Source: an uncultured Planctomycetales bacterium
GTDB lineage: Bacteria > Planctomycetota > Planctomycetia > Pirellulales > Thermoguttaceae
DNA length: 42,471 nt
NCBI GenBank assembly: GCA_947305735.1
Contig: CAMZEO010000008.1
Span: 1-42,471 of the forward strand
Reading direction: 5' to 3'
The position numbers and the translations under genes were made by a program. Of the stretch, positions 1 through 7,543 are shown in pieces. The notes below the pieces were generated by a model. It worked only from the letters and a program-made list of their open reading frames with translations. It was not told the origin of the DNA and ran no database searches. How positions within the stretch are numbered: position 1 is the first letter of the stretch; each line of letters starts with the position of its first letter.

Positions 1-57
1 CTCACCAAGTTCAATTCTTAATCCTCTTAATTTAATCTGATTATCGATTCTTCCATT

Positions 58-963
58 ATGGGCATGGGGCGCGGCGCGGGCAATCTGAACACGGAATTGT
101 TCGTTGATTATCTGAACGAGAACGCCGGAAAGAAATATCGACTGAAGCCCCTGCTGACAATCATCGACGCGATTCTAACTCCGTTTTACGAACGGAACTA
201 TTGGGGCTACTCTCTTCCCAACTATATCTCGGCCGTTCATAACGCGCACCCGAATTACGCCGCGTATCTTGACGCAAAGAAAACGCTTACGTATGAAGAT
301 ATGAATGAAATCTTCGACTTGATGGACGAAGACAAGAAGATTTCATACGACAAGGAGTATATTGAGAACCTTTATTTAAAGTATCAGGAGAAAGACCGAG
401 TTCAGGAAGCTCGCCTGTCCGACTTTAAAGAGAAACTGACGGGCAAAAGCGCGTTGATGATCGCTCCGGGACAAAGCTCCGTTACGGAAAGAGACAAGAT
501 TGTCGCCTGCTCCAAACGAAACGACGTGATCACGATAAGCGTCAACTACGAATACGACGCCGACTTAACCGATTTTCTTTTCGTCAGCAATTTAAGGCGG
601 TATCGCGACCTTCCTCATGATAAGCGAGCAAAAAGCGTGGCGACGTCCAATATTCCGGCTCTCGACGTTTATCTGCAGGTAAGATACAAGGATTTGCTGA
701 ATTCGTTTGAAACTGTTGAAGACAACGCGGGACTCATGCTTGCGAAACTCCTTTTGCAGCTGGGGGTGAAGAAACTTTATATAGCCGGCATGGACGGTTA
801 TTCCGCCAATCCCGACGAGAACTACGCGGACGAGAAGATGAACTTCCATACGGAAAAGGCGTTGGCGGAGAAGAAAAACGCCGGTATGTCGGCGGTTTTG
901 AGGGAAATAAGGAAAGAAATGGACGTCGAGTTCATAACGACTCCGAAGTTTGTCGTCCTATAG
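58..963 (+). CDS. C-terminal part of an HMGL-type aldolase fused to a C-terminal domain; 5' end broken
   Basis: The first residues (MGMGRGAGNLNTEL) match the last strand and cofactor-side loop of HMGL-like/4-hydroxy-2-oxovalerate-type aldolases, so only the end of the barrel is present. About residues 30-115 follow as a helical linker, and residues 125-301 form a second domain (SALMIAPGQSSV and the following VITISVNYEYDADLTDFLFVSNLRRY region) that I know from two-domain aldolases of surface-polysaccharide clusters. Recognisable aldolase sequence continues upstream of this ATG (LIIDSSI, from base 37), but stops lie in the same frame at 19-21 and 28-30. The full gene is therefore frameshifted, or its front has been lost; the window edge prevents a decision. 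The intact enzyme would probably make or cleave a keto-acid sugar precursor for an exported glycan. The PfkB kinase starts 13 bases downstream, suggesting one operon. Family is fairly sure; function of this fragment is doubtful. Confidence 0.6.
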   Translation: MGMGRGAGNLNTELFVDYLNENAGKKYRLKPLLTIIDAILTPFYERNYWGYSLPNYISAVHNAHPNYAAYLDAKKTLTYEDMNEIFDLMDEDKKISYDKEYIENLYLKYQEKDRVQEARLSDFKEKLTGKSALMIAPGQSSVTERDKIVACSKRNDVITISVNYEYDADLTDFLFVSNLRRYRDLPHDKRAKSVATSNIPALDVYLQVRYKDLLNSFETVEDNAGLMLAKLLLQLGVKKLYIAGMDGYSANPDENYADEKMNFHTEKALAEKKNAGMSAVLREIRKEMDVEFITTPKFVVL

Positions 964-976
964 AAGGAGCGCGATA

Positions 977-2002
977 ATGAAAGTTGTAACGTTTGGAGAA
1001 TTACTCCTTCGGCTTGCCGCGCCGGGCTATTCCAAACTGTTTCAGAAAGACAGTCTGGACGTCACTTTTTGCGGCGCCGAGGCGAATGTCGCCGTTTCGC
1101 TTTCCATTTTTGGCGCGGAGTCCGTTTTCGTAACAAAACTACCGGATTCCGACGTCGGTCGCGCCGCCGCTCGTTCTCTTGATTATTTTAAGGTCGACAC
1201 GTCCAAGATTGTCTACGGCGCGGGTCGGATGGGGGCGTACTTCCTCGAAAAAGGCGTTTCGCAACGCCCGTCGAAGGTTATTTACGATCGCGCCTATTCC
1301 GCGTTTGCGCTCGCCAGACCGGAAGAATTTGATTGGGACGATATTCTTGAAGGAGCCGATTGGTTCCACTGGACGGGAATCAATCCGGCTCTTTCCGACG
1401 AAATGTCGGAGATTTGTTTGGAGGCTTCGCGGAAGGCGAAGGAAAAGAGAATCGCGGTTTCCTGCGATCTGAATTACCGCGCCAAGCTGTGGAGTCCGGA
1501 GAAAGCGCGATCCGTGATGAAAAAACTGATTCCCTACGCCGACGCGTGCTTCTGCAACGAGGAAGACGCGGAAAAAGTCCTCGGAATCAAAAATGAATCG
1601 ACGGACTCAACGTCGGGAATGTTGGATGAAACGGGACTCTCGCGCGTCGCTAAAACAATTTGCGACGCTTACGGTTGCAAATACGTCGCGACGTCGATCC
1701 GCAAAAGCTATTCGGCGAGTAGGAACGGCTGGAGCGCGACGCTCTACGACGCCGACGTCGGAGAGAGTTATTTCTCCCGCAAGTACGACATTCAGTTGGC
1801 GGATCGCGTCGGCGGCGGGGACGCCTTTAGCGCGGGGCTTGTTTATGCGTTTGGAACTCGGATGAATTGTCGGGACGCAATCGAATTCGCCGCGGCCGCA
1901 AGTTGTCTGAAGCAGACGATCGAGGGAGATTTTAACCGAACGACGCTGGAGGACGTCGAATTTCTCTTGAAGAGCGGCGGCAACGGACGGATTCAGAGGT
2001 AG
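977..2002 (+). CDS. PfkB-family sugar kinase, 2-keto-3-deoxygluconate kinase-like
   Basis: A 341-residue ribokinase-fold kinase of normal family length. The N-terminus (MKVVTFGELLLRLAAPGY) and the substrate-binding GAEANVAVSLS segment are typical of KDG kinases. The anion-hole/catalytic motif RVGGGDAFSAG places the catalytic base at about Asp282. It would phosphorylate a keto-sugar acid with ATP in the cytoplasm. I chose the ATG at 977 because a good Shine-Dalgarno (AGAAGGAG, 962-969) precedes it; an in-frame TTG at 950 adds nine residues without a site. It lies directly after the aldolase-type fragment, so the pair may handle a 2-keto-3-deoxy sugar for surface polysaccharide rather than a catabolic pathway. 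The substrate is inferred, not shown. Confidence 0.82.
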   Translation: MKVVTFGELLLRLAAPGYSKLFQKDSLDVTFCGAEANVAVSLSIFGAESVFVTKLPDSDVGRAAARSLDYFKVDTSKIVYGAGRMGAYFLEKGVSQRPSKVIYDRAYSAFALARPEEFDWDDILEGADWFHWTGINPALSDEMSEICLEASRKAKEKRIAVSCDLNYRAKLWSPEKARSVMKKLIPYADACFCNEEDAEKVLGIKNESTDSTSGMLDETGLSRVAKTICDAYGCKYVATSIRKSYSASRNGWSATLYDADVGESYFSRKYDIQLADRVGGGDAFSAGLVYAFGTRMNCRDAIEFAAAASCLKQTIEGDFNRTTLEDVEFLLKSGGNGRIQR

Positions 2003-2210
2003 CGGCAGAAATCAAAACCGACGGGAAGTCGTTTTAAACTCCCGATCAAAGCGATTAATATACGAGACGTCGACGCTATCTTTTATCTCGCCGACGCGTA
2101 GTTTTGCGGCTTCGCGACTTAACTTTTTTAATGAATACGACTTAATAAGCGCGTTCGCGTCAATAGCGTTCGCCGGCGTCTTATCCTGGCATGTGAAGGA
2201 ATAAAACGGT
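2003..2210. other. AT-richer gap, possible coding remnant on the minus strand
   Basis: Between the kinase and the acyltransferase lie 208 bases without a convincing gene. The minus strand is open over 2012-2290 and its middle part (LSREAAKLRVGEIKDSVDVSYINRFD) reads like a protein tail, perhaps from a glycosyltransferase, but the frame has no good start and runs into the acyltransferase gene. I treat it as a possible remnant only. An AAGGA about 2196-2200 serves as ribosome site for the next gene. Confidence 0.25.
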
Positions 2211-3242
2211 ATGACCGGTTTCTTCGAGATAAAAGAAAACAGAGTGGTATGGGTTGACGTCGCGAGAGGCGTCGGGCTTCTGTTGGTCATTATTGGACAT
2301 CTTCGCTTGCCTTATGCCGCCGCTTGGGTCTATACGTTTCATATGCCGTTGTTCTTTTTTCTTTCCGGATGCGTATACCGACAGCCGGATAGTTTCAAAG
2401 CGTTTCTTAAAAAGAAGATACCAAGGCTCTTTATTCCGTACTGGTTCCTCGGATTGGTTATCTGGCTTTTTTACGCGACGATGAGTTTGTTCTCCGACTA
2501 TGGCGTCAAAATGTACGGTTCCAATCTTGATATGCTTGGAAATCTGATATTGCAGAAAGGTTTTTGGACAATCTGGTTTTTAGCGTGTTTGTTTTTGTGT
2601 CAAATCATATTCTACTTTGTTTTAAAAGTCGGCGGGAATCGAGCGACGCCCTCTTTTGCCGTTTCAATCGTTCTTAGTTGCGTCGCGTACCTGTATTACC
2701 GAACCGGCGGGCGGATCCTGCCTTGGGACGTCGACGCGGCCTTGGTCGCTCAATTCTATTTTTGTTGCGGGTATTTTTTCGTTAAATCAAAGATGTTCGG
2801 CAAATTGTTGGTTTCTCAAAACAAGCGCGCGACTTTTTTGAAATGTTTGTTCTTTCTTGGACTGAACGTCTTTGCAGGGTATTTGTGCGTTAGGCTGTCC
2901 GGACGCTCTCTTAATATGTCGATAGGCATGTACGGGAATGAATTGGCGACGACCGTTTCGGCTCTGTCGGGCATAGCGTTCGTCGTCATGGTCTCGGCGG
3001 GCGCGGCGTTCAAACCGCTAATCTATCTCGGTCAAAACGCCATGATTATATTCGCGTGGCATTCGAGGATCGTTCTCGTGGCGCTTTATTATTTATACGA
3101 ACGGCTGGGGCTGTTTGCCGACAATTCTTTGTCCGCGCAATTTTTAAAAGGTATCGCGTCTTTTTCGCTGATTTTGATTATTTTGGTTCCCGCGACGGAA
3201 TTAATAAAGAAAACAAAATTCAAACGGTTGTTTGGCGTCTAA
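2211..3242 (+). CDS. Membrane acyltransferase (Acyltransferase_3 family, fucose O-acetylase-like)
   Basis: A 343-residue integral membrane protein with about ten hydrophobic segments. The opening VVWVDVARGVGLLLVIIGHL carries the family's conserved Arg and His (His30) in the first membrane helix, and TFHMPLFFFLSGC is the second conserved block, followed by a basic loop (FLKKKIPRLFIPYWF). This family transfers O-acetyl or other acyl groups onto sugars of exported polysaccharides across the inner membrane. The length is normal and the ATG is preceded by a GAAGGA about ten bases upstream. Neighbours are sugar enzymes and glycosyltransferases, which fits decoration of a surface glycan. The acceptor sugar and the acyl group cannot be read from sequence. 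Confidence 0.82.
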   Translation: MTGFFEIKENRVVWVDVARGVGLLLVIIGHLRLPYAAAWVYTFHMPLFFFLSGCVYRQPDSFKAFLKKKIPRLFIPYWFLGLVIWLFYATMSLFSDYGVKMYGSNLDMLGNLILQKGFWTIWFLACLFLCQIIFYFVLKVGGNRATPSFAVSIVLSCVAYLYYRTGGRILPWDVDAALVAQFYFCCGYFFVKSKMFGKLLVSQNKRATFLKCLFFLGLNVFAGYLCVRLSGRSLNMSIGMYGNELATTVSALSGIAFVVMVSAGAAFKPLIYLGQNAMIIFAWHSRIVLVALYYLYERLGLFADNSLSAQFLKGIASFSLILIILVPATELIKKTKFKRLFGV

Positions 3243-3448
3243 TCAACAACGTTCTGGGAATTAGGGAGTTATCGGGACGCCGACGGACTGTTCTTCGTAA
3301 ACGTGATTTCCCGCGATTTTTTTTAAAATCCTCCGCGAGAGACGACAACCCCGATCAATATGAAAAGACTCGACTTTTCACGGGATCGGAGCGTTCGTCC
3401 GCGCGAGGAACTAATTGTCGGCTGCGTCTATCCTCCGTATGTCGACCG

Positions 3449-4543
3449 TTAAAGACCGTACGCTTCGTCGATGATTCGAACCGTGTTGTTAATATCAAAG
3501 CGATTCAACTTATCCCGATCAATTTTTAAGTCGTCGTTTTGCAACGCCAGCGACATATATTCCGCCCACGCCGCCGCGCCGTCGTCAAGAGGTCTATAGT
3601 CGACAAGACCGCATTGCGCGAACGTGGTAATCGCGTCGCTGACCAGGCATTTTACGCCCGCCGCTTGCGCTTCGACCAGGACGATGGGCATTCCCTCGAA
3701 AAGAGAAGGGGCAAGAAGCAAATCCGCGGCTCGATAATACTTTGGAGTCTCGTCGGTTTCCGAGACGACGTCGACGCGTTTGGAAAGATTAAGACGTTCT
3801 ATTTCGGCGCGTACGTCGTTGTTCAGACCTCCTTTTCCGATCATCGTCATATGAGCGGTCGGATCAATTTTCAGGTATTCCGAAAACGCGCGAACCGCGA
3901 ACGTCGGGTTCTTTTGCGGCTCGAACCTGCCGATAAAAAGTATTTCCGTCCGTTGATGTTTAGTTCTGTCGGGACAAGAAAACTTTTCGAGGTCGATTCC
4001 GTTGGGAACGACGACGTATCGTTTCTTACTGATAATGGATCGCGTATATAATCTTTCGGCGGCTTCTTCGCCGCATGCAAGGTATCTGTTTGCGAAGATT
4101 CTAATTAGTTGACGCAAGAATGGAAAGATTATTTTGACGACCGCAAAGCGTCGCAAGACTCCTTTGACGGTTATCGCCTTCGCGATGCGACTGTCCGCGA
4201 TGTGGCTGTGCGCGACTCGAACGGGAACTCCGTTGCGCCATGCAATTAAGAACAACGGCGCGTGCTTGCCGCCCGAGTGAGAATGGAATACGTCAAACTT
4301 GACGTCTTTAAAGAGCCTGTTAATGAATCTACAAAATTGGAACGTATTTTCCGTAGGGCAGGGGACAAACTTAACGGGAAGTTTTTTCAAGCGCGAAACG
4401 ATCGCGTCCGAATTGTTAAACCAAACGCTGATTACGGTAACGTCATATTTGTTGAAATCCATATGTTCAAGCAGATTGCAGAGAAAGATCGCCGGTCCCT
4501 CCATGCCGAGAGCGCTTACATAACACACCTTGATTTTATTCAT
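3449..4543 (-). CDS. GT4-type glycosyltransferase, copy 1
   Basis: A 364-residue GT-B fold glycosyltransferase. The N-terminal domain begins IKVCYVSALGMEGPAIFLCNLLEHM with the glycine-rich acceptor loop. The C-terminal domain has the IPNGID-like block (VVPNGIDLEKF), ILFIGRFEPQKNP, and the E-x7-E nucleotide-sugar motif in LFEGMPIVLVEAQAAG (Glu283 and Glu291). It is probably cytoplasmic or membrane-peripheral and adds one sugar to a lipid-linked glycan; donor and acceptor are unknown. It is convergent with the acyltransferase gene and lies downstream of a very similar copy (4676-5764), so both are probably transcribed together from the right. The GT4 call is secure. Confidence 0.88.
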   Translation of the reverse strand: MNKIKVCYVSALGMEGPAIFLCNLLEHMDFNKYDVTVISVWFNNSDAIVSRLKKLPVKFVPCPTENTFQFCRFINRLFKDVKFDVFHSHSGGKHAPLFLIAWRNGVPVRVAHSHIADSRIAKAITVKGVLRRFAVVKIIFPFLRQLIRIFANRYLACGEEAAERLYTRSIISKKRYVVVPNGIDLEKFSCPDRTKHQRTEILFIGRFEPQKNPTFAVRAFSEYLKIDPTAHMTMIGKGGLNNDVRAEIERLNLSKRVDVVSETDETPKYYRAADLLLAPSLFEGMPIVLVEAQAAGVKCLVSDAITTFAQCGLVDYRPLDDGAAAWAEYMSLALQNDDLKIDRDKLNRFDINNTVRIIDEAYGL

Positions 4544-4675
4544 TTAGAATACCGATTCCTTTTCGAAATGGTTTAAGACGCCCGCGTCTGGCAAACGGTT
4601 CGTCCTGGTTAAAGTGAGCAAATATGAATTTTTCTTTACCTCGATAGCGAGCGTTTTCTAACGGCGCCGGCGTCG

Positions 4676-5764
4676 TCACAGACCGTATGATTCATAAATC
4701 ATTTTAACGGCGTTATTTATGTCAAAATATTTCAATTTGTCCCGATCGACTTTTAAACTGTCGTCGCGCAGCAAATTTGATAAATGCCATCCCCAGGCTT
4801 TCGCGCCGTCCGCGAGGGGTCTATAGTCAACAAGTCCGCATTGAGCCAACCGGGGAATTGCGTCGCTGGCCAAACACTTTAATCCCGAAGCTTGCGCCTC
4901 TATCAGGACAATGCCAAGACCTTCGTAAAGAGAAGGAACGATAAGCAAGTCAGCGGCTTGATAGAACTTTGACGTTTCGATTGTCTGAGGAACAAGGTTG
5001 ACGCGTTTTGAAAGATTAAGACGTTCTATTTCGGCTTGAACCTCCTTGCTTAAAGAACCTCTTCCAATCATGGTCATGCGAGCGGACGGGTCATATTTCA
5101 GAAATTCGGCGAAAGTCTGAACGGCGAATACGGGATTTTTTTCTTGAGACATTCTGCCGACGAATAGGATCTCCGTCGGTTCATGTTTTATTCTGTCGGG
5201 ATTGGAAAACGCTTCGAGATCAATTCCGTTAGGGATGATAAGATGACGTTTTCGCGCGACGGCTGGTCCGTGCAGAAACAACGAAGCTTCTTCGCTGCAC
5301 GCCATATATCTGTTCGCGCAGCGGAATAAGATCCAGCGGCTAATTGTTTCGCGGATCTTTTTTAGCAAACCTTTTTTCTCGTTGGGATTGCGCGCCGTGT
5401 GTCCATGCGACGCTCGTATCGGAACACCGTTGCGCAAAGCGACAAACAAAAAGAACGCGTTCGCGACCTCGCAATGCGAATGACAGACGTCAAAGTTGTT
5501 TTCCTTAAAAAAGGCGTTGAGGAATCTGCAAAAATCCCAAACGTTTTTGCTCGGATGGATAACAATCCTTACGGGAAGAGCGTTCAGACGGGACAACGCC
5601 GTCTCTGACGGCTTTGCTCCGAGACTATATTGGACGATCGTAACGTCGTATTTACTGAAATCGGTTCGTTCAAGCACGTTGCAGAGGAACGTTTCGATAC
5701 CGCCCAATGCCACCGGATAGACGACGTGGCATATCTTGATCCTATTCGTCGAATTTTTACGCAT
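4676..5764 (-). CDS. GT4-type glycosyltransferase, copy 2 (paralogue of the next gene)
   Basis: A GT-B glycosyltransferase of 362 residues counted from the ATG at 5762-5764; an in-frame upstream start would add 18 polar residues that look non-conserved. Its order of blocks is the same as in the neighbour at 3449-4543: KICHVVYPVALGGIETFLCNVLE, then IPNGIDLEAF, ILFVGRMSQEKNP, and the E-x7-E motif in LYEGLGIVLIEAQASG (Glu281 and Glu289). Both copies end in a near-identical DRDKL...FDINN...YGL tail, so this is a tandem duplication that has diverged in the acceptor-binding half. The two enzymes probably add successive or alternative sugars to one glycan. No clear Shine-Dalgarno is visible at either start. 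Confidence 0.86.
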   Translation of the reverse strand: MRKNSTNRIKICHVVYPVALGGIETFLCNVLERTDFSKYDVTIVQYSLGAKPSETALSRLNALPVRIVIHPSKNVWDFCRFLNAFFKENNFDVCHSHCEVANAFFLFVALRNGVPIRASHGHTARNPNEKKGLLKKIRETISRWILFRCANRYMACSEEASLFLHGPAVARKRHLIIPNGIDLEAFSNPDRIKHEPTEILFVGRMSQEKNPVFAVQTFAEFLKYDPSARMTMIGRGSLSKEVQAEIERLNLSKRVNLVPQTIETSKFYQAADLLIVPSLYEGLGIVLIEAQASGLKCLASDAIPRLAQCGLVDYRPLADGAKAWGWHLSNLLRDDSLKVDRDKLKYFDINNAVKMIYESYGL

Positions 5765-6140
5765 TTTTTTCGCTTGTTGAAGAACTGTCGTCTCGGGTCG
5801 TTGAAATGGGGACGACAATCGTTTGCTATCCGGTTTTGCCGACGTTGAAGCAGGTGGCGTTGAATTAAAAACATACGCAAACTCGCGCGTCCAACGCCGT
5901 ATAAGAATACCAAAGGTCGCCCTGGAATCAAGCGTCGCGAGATTATGAAGATGAAAAAAGATTAAAATTGGGCGCGTCGCGACGAATCGTCGTTAATCGC
6001 GATCGCTTGACGTTCCGGTTTCGCGACAAACGCGCGCGGAACAAACAAAAAGTCGACGGCGCGGCTTCCGAACTGGCAATCCAACCGACGATTCTCCCTC
6101 GCCAGACTGTTTGTTTCGATCGTTTTGAATCTCTTAAGGT

Positions 6141-6331
6141 TTAAACCTGACGTTTCCGCGACGAAGCGATGTTAGCCTCGCGATTAATCGGCTTGCGTTG
6201 GAGGAAGTCGCTTAGCGCCGCCGACTTTCGTTTCCTGAAATCGCCTTCGTTCAAATTAAAGACGACTCTCTTAATGCGTTCGTAATGTTTGCCGCTATGT
6301 TTTTGTAAAATCTTTTTCAGCGAATTTTCGA
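6141..6331 (-). pseudogene. Possible protein tail overlapping the end of the GT2 gene
   Basis: The minus strand downstream of the GT2 stop is open in another frame and reads like real protein (YTFENSLKKILQKHSGKHY, then ERIKRVVFNLNEGDFRKR and a short tail ending at the TAA 6141-6143). There is no start codon in a sensible place, and the frame enters the GT2 coding sequence at its upstream end. It may be the 3' part of a lost gene, or the true C-terminus of the GT2 gene after a frameshift near 6320-6330. I do not recognise the family. The rest of the 5765-6316 gap shows nothing else that I can support. Confidence 0.3.
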
Positions 6332-7348
6332 AAGTATAAAACGCGATAGTCTGGAATATGATAATTGGAGGACGACAACGAATAGAACGGGGCTTTTAAT
6401 CTTAAACAGCGCTTTAACGACAGTTCCCAGAGATCCCGTCAAATCGTTTCGATACGTACGAACGCTCGAACGATAGTATTCGCTTCGTAAAATTTGTTTT
6501 GCCAACTTCCTGCGTTCCAAAAAAGACTTGCGATCCCAAACGCCTTCCGTTCCTGAAAAGTTTCTTAAAATCATCACCCTCAGATAATGGAGACGGGCCC
6601 GGTCAACCATAGTTCCGTATTTTTCGTACAGACCTTTGTCTTTCAGCATTTGTTTTTGAACGGCGGCAAGAAGTTCAAAGGCGTCTTGAAGGTCTGTAGA
6701 CGAACGATAAGAGAGGGAACCCGCGTGAGAAACGTATCGATATAACTTTTCGTCCAAGTAGTAGAAGGACTTGGCCGAGAAGAGACACGCGGGCGTGATG
6801 AAGCGATCCTCGACGAGTCGCGAGCGATGTTCGCAGTACTTGACGTTTTCCAGGATTATTTCTCGTTTAAAGACTTTCGCCCAGCGCGCGTTCATGAAGT
6901 ACGGATCGTCGAATTTTGGCAGCGCGACCCGATAAATTTCGTCCATCTGTTCGCCTGTATAGAGACCGGGACGAATGCTGTGACCGCCGGGTTTTGAATG
7001 ATCGCACATGACGATATCGCATCCGTATTCCGTCGCAATGTCGGTCAATCGCTGAAACATGGCGTCGCTAACGTAATCGTCGCTGTCGACGAAGCCGATA
7101 TAGTCGCCCGAGGCGCGCCGGACGCCTTCCAACCACGCGGACATCAGACCGCCGTTCGTTTTGTGAATAACCTTGAAACGATCTTTGTCCCCGCAATACT
7201 TGTCGACAAGCTCCCCGCTGCCGTCGGTTGAACCGTCGTCAACGACGATTGCTTCATAATCTCGAAGCGTTTGATTATAGATACTCTCCAAGCACTTAAT
7301 TACGTAGTCTTTGGCATTGTAAACGGGTACGATAACGCTCAGTAACAT
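6317..7348 (-). CDS. GT2-family (GT-A) glycosyltransferase
   Basis: A 343-residue GT-A glycosyltransferase. It opens with LLSVIVPVYNAKDYVIKCLES and AIVVDDGSTDGS, the donor-binding signature of family 2, and has the metal-binding acidic block GFVDSDDYV at about residues 85-93. The C-terminal 150 residues hold the acceptor part, with HAGSLSYRS, and end in a hydrophobic stretch (VLFVVVLQLSYSRL) that could dock on the membrane. I start at the ATG 7346-7348, right before the conserved first strand; a TTG at 7475-7477 would add 43 basic, poorly conserved residues. It belongs with the two GT4 genes to the surface-glycan region. The stop may be premature, given coding-like sequence in another frame immediately after it. 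Confidence 0.85.
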   Translation of the reverse strand: MLLSVIVPVYNAKDYVIKCLESIYNQTLRDYEAIVVDDGSTDGSGELVDKYCGDKDRFKVIHKTNGGLMSAWLEGVRRASGDYIGFVDSDDYVSDAMFQRLTDIATEYGCDIVMCDHSKPGGHSIRPGLYTGEQMDEIYRVALPKFDDPYFMNARWAKVFKREIILENVKYCEHRSRLVEDRFITPACLFSAKSFYYLDEKLYRYVSHAGSLSYRSSTDLQDAFELLAAVQKQMLKDKGLYEKYGTMVDRARLHYLRVMILRNFSGTEGVWDRKSFLERRKLAKQILRSEYYRSSVRTYRNDLTGSLGTVVKALFKIKSPVLFVVVLQLSYSRLSRFILSKIR

Positions 7349-7543
7349 CAGCTTTTTGGGAACGATAGGGGCGCGTCGGTCAAAGTGTTCGGCAAACGAC
7401 GGTCGTTTCCCGTTTTTTCTTCGTTTGCGCTTTACAAGTAATTCTCTTTCAAAGGCTGGGACGAACTCTGGCGTCAAAGGAGACGGAAAAGGTTCGAGTC
7501 TTAAATAGACGCCGTGTTGAACGCGTTCAAACTCGCGTCGACA

